From: Bacteroidota bacterium
GTDB taxonomy: Bacteria > Bacteroidota > Bacteroidia > Flavobacteriales_F > PHOS-HE28
Length of the DNA stretch: 14,315 bases
Direction: 5' to 3'
Assembly: GCA_023418095.1 (NCBI GenBank)
Contig: JAEZDL010000128.1
Span: 1 to 14,315, forward strand
The notes beneath the pieces are model-generated. The model saw nothing but the letters and a program-made list of their open reading frames with translations, had not been told where the DNA came from and ran no database searches. A program made the position numbers and the translations under genes. Shown here in pieces: positions 6,852 through 12,508 of this stretch; positions within the stretch are counted from its first letter, which is position 1, and each line of letters opens with the position of its first letter.

Positions 6852-7418
6852 CTACTTCAGGGTGCGCAACGTGATCGAATAACGCACGTGCTTCACGGGT
6901 GCGGTGCTGTGTTCCCACTCCGATCGGGCCTCCCCTTGCATCACGTACAGCGATCGGCGTTCCACCCGGAGCGATCGTATCGATCCACGATGCTGCTTCG
7001 CCTTTTCGTAAGGACGTAGCTTGAAGATGCAATCACTCCGTAACGAGATCCCGGCAATAACGCCGAACGGAGGCGCATCGCGATGCCAGTTGATCACTGC
7101 ACCGATCGGATATTGCAACACGAGAAGCTCCGCGAATTCGTCTTTTTGCAAGCCGATCCCGGCCGCTACTTTTTCCATGATCGCATGGAAGAACTGCGGG
7201 ATCGGTACACCTTTGGAAAGTTCACGCCGATCGAAGCTCCAGTCGTATCCGAAGCTAGCGGCCTTTCGCTTCGCTTCGAAACCCTGGAACTTGAACGTAT
7301 GCAGTTCCATCCCATCGATCCGGCGGCAGAGTTCATCCTCTTCTTCCACCGAAATGAATGAAGGGTAATAGGAAAAACCTTGCGGCAGCACGGGTTCGAT
7401 CTCGAACAGCTTTTCCAT
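6852..7418 (-). CDS. AlkB-like 2-oxoglutarate/Fe(II) dioxygenase
   Basis: This 188-residue protein has the Fe(II) ligands of the AlkB family: WHRD (His112, Asp114) and WEH (His170). RYSITLR supplies two arginines (179 and 185) with the six-residue spacing seen for the 2-oxoglutarate-binding Arg pair of E. coli AlkB. GISLRSDCIFKLRP (123-136) and YVMQGEARSEW (158-168) match the core jelly-roll strands. AlkB proteins remove methyl lesions from DNA or RNA bases by oxidation, in the cytosol; some members act on proteins or tRNA, so the substrate is not certain. Length is close to that of small bacterial AlkB homologues. It is divergent from pirin, with 64 bases between the two starts. No adaptive-response partner (Ada, AlkA) is seen. 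Confidence 0.9.
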   Translation of the reverse strand: MEKLFEIEPVLPQGFSYYPSFISVEEEDELCRRIDGMELHTFKFQGFEAKRKAASFGYDWSFDRRELSKGVPIPQFFHAIMEKVAAGIGLQKDEFAELLVLQYPIGAVINWHRDAPPFGVIAGISLRSDCIFKLRPYEKAKQHRGSIRSLRVERRSLYVMQGEARSEWEHSTAPVKHVRYSITLRTLK

Positions 7419-7458
7419 CGTTACAAGTTAGTGCATGCCGGGCCGATCGCCATTGATG

Positions 7459-7466
7459 TACATTCG
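7459..7466 (+). promoter_or_regulatory. Possible -7 element before the pirin gene
   Basis: TACATTCG is a TAnnTTCG-type element, one base off TAnnTTTG, ending 16 bases before the pirin ATG. It partly overlaps a small inverted repeat (TCGGT-GAA-ACCGA, 7464-7476). Confidence 0.35.
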
Positions 7467-7482
7467 GTGAAACCGAGCCATC

Positions 7483-8400
7483 ATGCTGGAGATCGTCATT
7501 GAAGCACGCAAGGCATCCATCGCACCGGGCATGGCCGTGCAGCGGATCCTGCCTTTCCGATCGCGAAGAATGGTGGGGCCGTTCATCTTCATGGACCATG
7601 CCGGACCGATCACCACGGTACCGGAACCACCGCGCAAACTCGATGTCCTGCCACATCCGCACATCGGGCTTTCAACGGTAAGCTATCTCTTCGGCGGATC
7701 GGTCACGCACCGCGATAGCCTTGGCGTGGAACAGGTGATCCGCCCCGGCGAAGTGAATTGGATGACCGCCGGGAAAGGGATCGCACATTCGGAACGCTTC
7801 GAGGATCCCGCTGCACTGGCCGGTGGCGATCTTGAAATGATCCAGACATGGGTCGCGCTACCCGAAAAAGACGAAGAGGCCGATCCTTCGTTCACGAATT
7901 ATTCTGAAGCCGAGCTTCCGATCTTCACGGAAAAAGGTGTGTGGATGCGCTTGATCGCGGGGAATGCCTTCGGTCTTCGCAATGCGGTTCGCATCTCTTC
8001 ACCCATGTTCTATCTGCATGTGATGTTGGAACGCGGTGCGCGGATCGGACTACCGAAGGAACACGCTGAAAAAGGTGTTTACGTGGCGAAAGGTTCGATC
8101 GAAGTCGAAGGCAGGAATTACACACCAGGACAATTGCTTGTCTTCAGTAAGAGCGCGGAGCCGACCATCATGGCCACCACACCTTCCACTTTGATGCTGC
8201 TGGGTGGCGAACCATTGGGCGAACGATTCATCTGGTGGAATTTCGTATCGTCGCGACGCGAGCGGATCGAGCAGGCAAAAGCCGATTGGAAGGAAGGCCG
8301 CATCCTGCTTCCACCGAACGATGATCAGGAATTCGTGCCGCTGCCGGAAACACGCTCCAGGCCTGCCAGCAGCGGCCCCGAACCACAGGCACTTTCGTAG
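7483..8400 (+). CDS. Pirin family protein
   Basis: This 305-residue bicupin protein has the pirin N-terminal signature. FIFMDHAGP (34-42) is followed by the metal-binding PHPHIGLSTVSYLF (57-70) with His58 and His60, THRDSLG (75-81), and NWMTAGKGIAHSER (92-105) with His102 and Glu104. These four match the iron ligands of human pirin. The C-terminal cupin runs from about 180 to 285 and includes LLGGEPLGE and a WWNFVSS segment typical of the family. Bacterial pirins include quercetinase-like enzymes and redox- or metabolism-modulating proteins, so the biochemical role here is open. No signal peptide, so cytosolic. It is transcribed away from the AlkB-like gene and is followed by a hairpin terminator. 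Length is in the normal range for long-form pirins. Confidence 0.93.
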   Translation: MLEIVIEARKASIAPGMAVQRILPFRSRRMVGPFIFMDHAGPITTVPEPPRKLDVLPHPHIGLSTVSYLFGGSVTHRDSLGVEQVIRPGEVNWMTAGKGIAHSERFEDPAALAGGDLEMIQTWVALPEKDEEADPSFTNYSEAELPIFTEKGVWMRLIAGNAFGLRNAVRISSPMFYLHVMLERGARIGLPKEHAEKGVYVAKGSIEVEGRNYTPGQLLVFSKSAEPTIMATTPSTLMLLGGEPLGERFIWWNFVSSRRERIEQAKADWKEGRILLPPNDDQEFVPLPETRSRPASSGPEPQALS

Positions 8401-8403
8401 ATC

Positions 8404-8417
8404 GGTGAATGGTGAAT
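8404..8417 (+). repeat. Two tandem copies of heptamer GGTGAAT
   Basis: GGTGAAT occurs twice in direct succession just after the pirin stop codon. It is the reverse complement of ATTCACC, which is repeated in the spacer before thrS at 12327-12340. It sits immediately before the terminator hairpin. Confidence 0.7.
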
Positions 8418-8422
8418 GGAAC

Positions 8423-8461
8423 AAGAACGCCCCCGATCGATGTGCGACCGGAGGCGTTCTT
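8423..8461. terminator. Bidirectional hairpin terminator between pirin and the convergent secreted-protein gene
   Basis: AAGAACGCC (8423-8431) pairs with GGCGTTCTT (8453-8461). Past a single C-A mismatch, CCG (8433-8435) pairs with CGG (8449-8451), leaving a 13-base loop. A short T-containing tail (TTATT) follows on the plus strand, and the matching A residues lead the stem on the other strand. Located in the gap between two convergent genes, it can serve both. Confidence 0.7.
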
Positions 8462-8475
8462 ATTGGACACTTTGA

Positions 8476-9084
8476 TCAGAAACCGAGTTCCGGTGATGTC
8501 ATATGTTCGATGAGGATGCCGACGCATCCGATGTCGTACTGCTTTCCGTTCTTCTTCAATTTCGCGCCTTCGGTGCCCTGCGCGTTCACTTCGATCGCGA
8601 TGCGTTTCGTGGCGGTGCATGAGAATTCGATCTCCTGCGCCATGTCGTGCGCGGTGTTGTCCCATATCACGCGCTCGATCTCGTCGTACACGCGCTGATC
8701 TTCCTGCAGGCGCACGCTCTTCGTGGTACCGGTGGTATTGCCTTCCTCATCGAGCACGGGCGTAACGTTCTCTGCGACCGGTTGGCCATCGCGGGCCACG
8801 CGGATCTTCTCCACCAGGCGGATCGCGAGCTTTTCGCCCAGGATCTTCTCATCGTGGCAGAGGCTGATGCGGTAATCCTGCCCACGGTAGATGATGATGT
8901 TTAATTCGGTCTCCTTGCCCACCTGCACGGATGCGCTCTTGCTCTGTCCGTTCGCGGAGAAACGGGCATCGGATGAAGGCATGCAGTTGAACTTATGGAA
9001 GTCTGCACAGGCGCTCTGGGCCACGATCTGCTGGGCGCAGAGCAGCGGCAGAGCGAGCAAAATGGTCCTGGTGATGCGGTTCAT
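8476..9084 (-). CDS. Secreted protein of unknown function, paired with the upstream lipoprotein
   Basis: This 202-residue protein starts with a classic Sec signal peptide (MNRITRTILLALPLLC, cleavage likely after VAQ or AQS near residue 23). I do not recognise the family. The mature part has four or more cysteines (in SACADF, FNCMP, SLCHD, FSCTA and IGCVG), which could form disulfides in the periplasm. A long middle stretch of charged beta-type sequence includes GQDYRISLCHDEKILGEKL and a KRIAIEVN strand near the end. No catalytic motif or membrane helix after the signal is visible. The upstream gene, a lipoprotein, ends 3 bases before this ATG on the same strand, so they form an operon and probably act together at the cell envelope. 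A terminator hairpin lies 15 bases past its stop. Confidence 0.8.
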   Translation of the reverse strand: MNRITRTILLALPLLCAQQIVAQSACADFHKFNCMPSSDARFSANGQSKSASVQVGKETELNIIIYRGQDYRISLCHDEKILGEKLAIRLVEKIRVARDGQPVAENVTPVLDEEGNTTGTTKSVRLQEDQRVYDEIERVIWDNTAHDMAQEIEFSCTATKRIAIEVNAQGTEGAKLKKNGKQYDIGCVGILIEHMTSPELGF

Positions 9085-9087
9085 GGC

Positions 9088-9978
9088 CTATGATCTTGTT
9101 TGGTCTTCGGGACGGGTGATCTCTTCTCTTAAAGTGCTTACTGCTGCGGATAGATCGGCATAGATCTCCGGTGTGATCGTGATCTGCATATCGCCGCCGA
9201 TCACGAGTTTTTCGTTCTTCTGTTGCGGGATCTGCTGCAGGTGCTTCACCTCCATGCGATCGTACACATCGCGGATCTTCACCAGTTGTTCCCTGAATTG
9301 TTGCACATCGGCATCTTCCACCTGGGTATCCATGATCGAGATCAGATGCTCGAGCGTCACCTTCTGCTCACCGATCCGTTCGGTGAACGCCTCGCTCTGG
9401 CCGAAGGCTTCCACCTGGCTGAGCATCAGGTGCATGCTTTCCACCCAGCCACCGCCGAGCACCAGGGCAAGTGTCGATCCCATCTGTTCATCCTGCAGCT
9501 TCTCGTAGGCCTTCAGGTATACGGTGTTGCTGATCACCTCCAGGCTGTCGCCGCGGGTTATGTTCTTCTCCAGCCGCGCGAAATCAACATCATCGAAAGC
9601 CGTGGCGATGCCCAGCGATTCCGAGAGTTTCTTGGTGGTGACGTAGTAGCGCGCCACTTCAACGTTGAGGTTGAACTGGCTGGCGTACACCAGATCGGTG
9701 GAATAGATGCCGAAGTTGATCGCGCGGCCTTTGCGGCTCACGTACTTCTCGGCATTTGTGGTGGGGTTCAACAACCTTTTGTGGCCTTCACCGGCAAGGT
9801 CCTTCACCAGGTTGAACAGCTCGTTGGGGGTGGGCATCTGGTAGATCCGGGCCGCCGTGGCGTCCGCATCCTCACCGCCGATCACCAGCGGTGGTGCCTT
9901 TTCCTCCACACTTTTCTCTGGGCCTCCGCAGGCCGCGAGCAGCAACAGCAGCGCGGCCGGTACATGGATCTTCTTCAT
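9088..9978 (-). CDS. Lipoprotein of unknown function
   Basis: This 296-residue protein begins MKKIHVPAALLLLLAACGG: a basic start, hydrophobic core and lipobox (LAAC) with the lipid-modified Cys17, so it is anchored in the inner or outer membrane. After a short linker with acidic residues, the rest is predicted mostly helical, with heptad-like runs (for example QQFREQLVKIRDVYDRMEVKHLQQI near 235-260, described here by its ends) and few aromatic residues. A YQMPTPNELFNLV segment (46-58) and a GIYSTDLVYASQFN segment near 91-104 look like conserved blocks, but I cannot assign a family or function. It is the first gene of a two-gene minus-strand unit with a secreted partner 3 bases downstream. Its start lies in a G-rich (plus strand) region shared with the divergent ndk gene. 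Confidence 0.82.
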   Translation of the reverse strand: MKKIHVPAALLLLLAACGGPEKSVEEKAPPLVIGGEDADATAARIYQMPTPNELFNLVKDLAGEGHKRLLNPTTNAEKYVSRKGRAINFGIYSTDLVYASQFNLNVEVARYYVTTKKLSESLGIATAFDDVDFARLEKNITRGDSLEVISNTVYLKAYEKLQDEQMGSTLALVLGGGWVESMHLMLSQVEAFGQSEAFTERIGEQKVTLEHLISIMDTQVEDADVQQFREQLVKIRDVYDRMEVKHLQQIPQQKNEKLVIGGDMQITITPEIYADLSAAVSTLREEITRPEDQTRS

Positions 9979-10019
9979 TGGTGGGGCGTGGTTGGTGGTG
10001 TGGTCTCGTTGGGCGGGCC

Positions 10020-10042
10020 ATTCCTACGCATTACGAAGGAAT
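10020..10042. promoter_or_regulatory. 23-bp imperfect palindrome between the lipoprotein gene and ndk
   Basis: ATTCCT (10020-10025) and AGGAAT (10037-10042) are reverse complements, and CG/CG pairs are also symmetric inside, around the centre CATTA. The site lies between two divergent genes, 41 bases before the 5' end of one and 65 before the other. It could be an operator for a dimeric regulator or only a chance repeat. Confidence 0.3.
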
Positions 10043-10077
10043 AGGGTTACAACAGGGCTTTCTTGTGCGCAGCGGAT

Positions 10078-10085
10078 TACTTTTG
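10078..10085 (+). promoter_or_regulatory. -7 promoter element for ndk
   Basis: TACTTTTG followed by CG is an exact match to the Bacteroidota -7 consensus TAnnTTTG. It ends 21 bases before the ndk ATG. A TTG at 10063-10065 is nearer than the usual -33 spacing, so the upstream box is uncertain. Confidence 0.6.
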
Positions 10086-10106
10086 CGCCGCTTTTTCAAC
10101 AACCAT

Positions 10107-10526
10107 ATGGCAGGCAACAGAACATTCACGATGATCAAGCCCGAGGCGGTGGCCGCCGGCAATGCAGGCAAGATCCTGGACATGATCATCGGCAGGGGAT
10201 TCAAGATCATCGCGCTCAAATACACGCGGCTTTCCTCGGAAGAAGGCGGCAAGTTCTATGAAGTGCACAAGGAGCGCCCCTTCTATGGAGAGCTTGTCGA
10301 TTACATGGCCAGCGGCCCGATCATGGCGGCGATCCTGGAGAAGGAGAATGCCGTGGAGGACTTCCGCAAGCTGATCGGCGCCACCGATCCGGCACAGGCC
10401 GGGGAAGGCACGATCCGCAAGCGCTTCGCGGAAAGTAAGGCGAAGAACGCCGTGCATGGCAGCGATAGCGACGAGAACGCCACGATCGAAGGGAACTTCT
10501 TCTTCAGCGGAAGGGAACGTTTCTGA
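10107..10526 (+). CDS. ndk: Nucleoside diphosphate kinase
   Basis: This 139-residue protein matches NDK throughout: FTMIKPEAV with Lys11 near the N terminus, GFKIIALKYT (31-40), ERPFYGELVDYMASGP (56-71), GATDPAQAGEGTIRKRFA (91-108) with Thr93 and Arg104, and NAVHGSD (114-120) carrying the phospho-acceptor His117. It transfers the gamma phosphate between nucleoside triphosphates and diphosphates in the cytosol through a phosphohistidine intermediate, balancing NTP and dNTP pools. Length is normal for a bacterial enzyme. The ATG at 10107 follows a clear -7 element; the open frame continues back to 9891 but without family similarity. It ends one base from the convergent 84-residue gene, with no hairpin terminator between them. 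Confidence 0.98.
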   Translation: MAGNRTFTMIKPEAVAAGNAGKILDMIIGRGFKIIALKYTRLSSEEGGKFYEVHKERPFYGELVDYMASGPIMAAILEKENAVEDFRKLIGATDPAQAGEGTIRKRFAESKAKNAVHGSDSDENATIEGNFFFSGRERF

Positions 10527-10527
10527 T

Positions 10528-10782
10528 CTACCGGGGCAGATCCCCGGGGTCGAGCTTCACATATTCTGCGAGGATCTCCCTGTTACGCGGGATCTCGATC
10601 CATTCCACCTGGTCGTGGCCGATCCGCATCCATACTTCGCAGAGGAAACCTTCCATGCGATAAAGATGTACGTTGTGCCCGCCATGGCGGCGTGAATCGA
10701 GGTATTCACCCGATCGCTTCACCTGCTGCAGCCGCTGGGTGAGCCGTAGCGCCATGAACTGCTTTTCCGCTTCACCGGGCAT
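10528..10782 (-). CDS. Small protein of unknown function (84 aa)
   Basis: The 84-residue product is soluble and charged, with no signal peptide or membrane segment. The N-terminal part, ALRLTQRLQQVKRSGEYLDSR, is described by its ends (about 11-31) and is probably helical. It is followed by a HNVHLYRMEGFLCEVW block (36-51) and DQVEWIEIPR (57-66), which suggest beta strands. The spread of aromatic and charged residues suggests a conserved small family, and I have an impression of similar Bacteroidota hypotheticals, but I cannot name it. It starts 3 bases after the stop of the 53-residue membrane protein gene on the same strand, so the two are cotranscribed. It ends one base from ndk. Confidence 0.7.
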   Translation of the reverse strand: MPGEAEKQFMALRLTQRLQQVKRSGEYLDSRRHGGHNVHLYRMEGFLCEVWMRIGHDQVEWIEIPRNREILAEYVKLDPGDLPR

Positions 10783-10785
10783 CGA

Positions 10786-10947
10786 TCAACGGGTGAGCGC
10801 GCGGATCACCATCACGATCACGCAACCCAGGAACATCAACAAACTGATCCGGTTCACACCGTGCATGAAGCGAAGGCTCGGATCGGGGTTCGATCGGCCG
10901 AAGAGGTTGATCGGGTTGAGGTAATGAAGCAAACGCTGCAGGAACAT
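10786..10947 (-). CDS. Small single-span membrane protein, DUF6728-like (53 aa)
   Basis: This short frame begins MFLQRLLHYLNPINLFG and ends MVIRALTR. A basic, proline-containing N-terminal part, with FMHGVNRISLLMF (28-40) leading into the helix, is followed by one membrane span (about 35-50, including LLMFLGCVIVMVI) and an Arg-rich end. The MHG(V/I)N(R/K)IS block before a single helix is what I remember of the small DUF6728 family in Bacteroidota; this is from memory and was not searched. Function unknown. A purine-rich AAAAGGTGAG lies just before the ATG. A weak TAGATTCA element lies at 10966-10973. It is followed after 3 bases by the 84-residue gene. Coding is supported by domain-like architecture and tight operon spacing, not by length. 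Confidence 0.72.
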   Translation of the reverse strand: MFLQRLLHYLNPINLFGRSNPDPSLRFMHGVNRISLLMFLGCVIVMVIRALTR

Positions 10948-11027
10948 GGCTCACCTTTTCTGCCGTGAATCTACGCAGCTTTCGGCCGATCCAGGGCAAC
11001 GGCCTGCGGAAAGCTACCGATCGGATG

Positions 11028-11426
11028 TTACCGGAAAGAGATCCGGTTCACCGCATAACGGCCGCTGCCGAAGAAGAAGATCGCGAGGAAGATGAACAGG
11101 TAGAGCAGGCTCATCTCCTTCTGCTTGAAGGGATCATCGCCATGTACCATGAAGGCCGCCACCGCCATGCCGATGATCAGCGGGATCGTAGCGAAGCGCG
11201 TCCACATGCCCAGCGCCACCAGCGCGGCGCAGAAGAACTCGGCGAAGGTGATCAGTGCGAGCGAAACGGCCGGACTCACGCCGAACGGATCGGAGAATGT
11301 ATCCATCTTGTCGGCGAACCCGATCAACTTGGGCCAGCCGTGCTGGTAGATCATGGAACCGCCCGCGCCAACGCGCAGGATCAGGTAACCCACATCCTCA
11401 TTGATCGGATCGCTATTGAACAACAT
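11028..11426 (-). CDS. DoxX-like integral membrane protein
   Basis: This 132-residue protein has four hydrophobic segments typical of DoxX: about 13-30 (GYLILRVGAGGSMIYQHGWPKL, described by its ends), 52-72, 77-97 and 108-123 (SLLYLFIFLAIFFFG). The RVGAGG...QHGWPKL pattern in the first segment is the usual DoxX signature. Members are small inner-membrane proteins, some linked to respiration or thiol and redox balance, most without a defined reaction. I chose the ATG at 11426: it begins just before the first helix and follows a TACCTTCG element. The open frame reaches 11669, but its extra N terminus is in the divergent TPR gene region and has no domain. Cotranscription with the 53-residue gene 80 bases downstream is possible. 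Confidence 0.88.
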   Translation of the reverse strand: MLFNSDPINEDVGYLILRVGAGGSMIYQHGWPKLIGFADKMDTFSDPFGVSPAVSLALITFAEFFCAALVALGMWTRFATIPLIIGMAVAAFMVHGDDPFKQKEMSLLYLFIFLAIFFFGSGRYAVNRISFR

Positions 11427-11445
11427 GTCGTTTCGGGATTCAACG

Positions 11446-11453
11446 CGAAGGTA
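11446..11453 (-). promoter_or_regulatory. Probable -7 promoter element for the DoxX gene
   Basis: On the minus strand this reads TACCTTCG followed by C, a one-base variant of TAnnTTTG, ending 19 bases before the ATG at 11426. It supports that start over the longer open frame. Confidence 0.45.
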
Positions 11454-11544
11454 GATGTCCGAACGGCGCGCAGCGATCCGGCCGATCGATGTTTTCCACC
11501 GCCTGAACGGAACATTTTTCCCGGCAGGCGCGTACAAATGGGCG

Positions 11545-12234
11545 ATGAAGATCCTGATCACCCTCGCAGCCCTGGCCGTTTCACCGATACTGTTCGCCCA
11601 ATACAGCACGGGTGATCTCGCCGGTGTGGAAGCAAAGGCGGACGACCAGCGCACTCCGGCGCCATCCATCGCCGAGGCCGCGACCGATCACTACAACCTG
11701 GCGATGGAGCGATTGCAGGCCGGTGATGCACGCGGCGCCCTGGCCGACCTGGACCGTGCGATCACGTTGCAGCCGCGCGATGCCTTCGCCTTGCTGAGCC
11801 GATCGGAAGCTTATTTCAACCTCGGCGAGAACGAGCGAGCCATCGCCGATCTCTGGAACATCCTGGGCATACAAACGCGTGGGCCGGTCGCTGAGCAGGC
11901 GCTGTTGCGATTGGGACAGAACGCCATGGAAAATTCCGATCCGAGGTCGGCGGAGATCCTTTTCGATCGCTATGTGAAGATCGCACCTTATGAGGCCCTT
12001 CCATTGTGCCATCGCGGCATCGCGCGCGCAGCGCTCCACCAGAACGATCTGGCGCTGGAAGACCTCGAACGTGCGATCGAACTCGATCCCATGCTGGACA
12101 AGGCGCACGTGAACAAGGCGATCATCCTGCTGCGCATGGGTTTCCGCCAGGAAGGCTGTGCTTCACTTCAACAAGCCCATGATCTCGGCGATCTTTCCAC
12201 CCAGCAAATGCTGCTGATCCACTGTGATCGGTAG
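11545..12234 (+). CDS. Secreted TPR-repeat protein
   Basis: This 229-residue protein has a signal peptide (MKILITLAALAVSPILFA, cut before Gln19) and tetratricopeptide repeats. Clear ones are at about 46-79 (DHYNLAMERLQAGDARGAL), 80-113 (AFALLSRSEAYFNLGENERA), 150-183 (ALPLCHRGIARAALHQNDLA) and a last partial one at 184-215 whose GCASLQQAHDLGD ending is common in Bacteroidota TPR proteins. A less regular repeat lies at 114-149. TPRs are protein-binding scaffolds, so it probably holds a partner in the periplasm; no partner is evident. The ATG at 11545 was chosen because it starts the signal peptide; the open frame extends upstream to 11455 without support. It is divergent from the DoxX gene with a 118-base gap. 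The seven-base tandem repeats begin right at its stop codon. Confidence 0.88.
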   Translation: MKILITLAALAVSPILFAQYSTGDLAGVEAKADDQRTPAPSIAEAATDHYNLAMERLQAGDARGALADLDRAITLQPRDAFALLSRSEAYFNLGENERAIADLWNILGIQTRGPVAEQALLRLGQNAMENSDPRSAEILFDRYVKIAPYEALPLCHRGIARAALHQNDLALEDLERAIELDPMLDKAHVNKAIILLRMGFRQEGCASLQQAHDLGDLSTQQMLLIHCDR

Positions 12235-12290
12235 GGCTGAAGGCTGAAGGCTGAAGGCTGAAGGTTGAAGGCTGAAGTCTGAAGGCTGAA
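12235..12290 (+). repeat. Eight tandem copies of heptamer GGCTGAA
   Basis: Starting at the base after the TPR gene's stop codon, the unit GGCTGAA is repeated eight times, six copies being perfect. Copy 5 (12263-12269) is GGTTGAA and copy 7 (12277-12283) is GTCTGAA. The array is in the spacer and does not disturb a gene. Length of such arrays often varies between strains. Confidence 0.95.
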
Positions 12291-12326
12291 GCGTACCAGT
12301 GCAGCGAACCTTGGACGCCACGATCT

Positions 12327-12354
12327 ATTCACCATTCACCATTCCCCATTCACT
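12327..12354 (+). repeat. Four tandem heptamers of the ATTCACC type
   Basis: ATTCACC, ATTCACC, ATTCCCC and ATTCACT follow each other with an exact seven-base period. The reverse complement, GGTGAAT, is repeated twice after the pirin gene at 8404-8417. Confidence 0.85.
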
Positions 12355-12411
12355 CTGGATCGATCCATTTGTCGAAGAGTTTAGGTAGTTGTGAAGTTGA
12401 AGGAGTTGGAC

Positions 12412-12443
12412 ATTCTGAATTCTACATTCTTCATTTTCTATTC
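12412..12443 (+). repeat. Degenerate heptamer array ATTCnnn
   Basis: ATTCTGA, ATTCTAC, ATTCTTC, ATTTTCT and a partial ATTC are spaced at seven bases, so this AT-rich stretch shares the period and the ATTC core of the array at 12327. It ends 11 bases before the thrS promoter element. With the other two arrays it accounts for about 116 of the 274 bases between the TPR gene and thrS; the remaining bases show nothing I can name. Confidence 0.7.
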
Positions 12444-12454
12444 CCGAGCGGCCA

Positions 12455-12462
12455 TACCTTTG
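12455..12462 (+). promoter_or_regulatory. -7 promoter element for thrS
   Basis: TACCTTTG followed by CCGCC is an exact match to TAnnTTTG, 46 bases before the thrS ATG. The AT-rich heptamer array lies directly upstream where a -33 element would be expected. No T-box or attenuator structure is visible in the short leader. Confidence 0.6.
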
Positions 12463-12508
12463 CCGCCCTTCCGCCTGATCCATTCGTAAGGATCTGCGGT
12501 AGAAGCGA

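Noticed and set aside
9223..10044. Open frame of 273 codons on the plus strand
   Set aside because: It is antisense to the lipoprotein gene, which has a proper lipobox signal and operon spacing. The plus-strand product lacks any domain.
12235..12443. CRISPR-like array
   Set aside because: The repeats are seven bases long and directly abutting, with no spacers of constant length, and no cas gene is nearby.
12444..12508. T-box or attenuator before thrS
   Set aside because: The leader after the promoter element is only about 46 bases, with no specifier loop, antiterminator or terminator hairpin.
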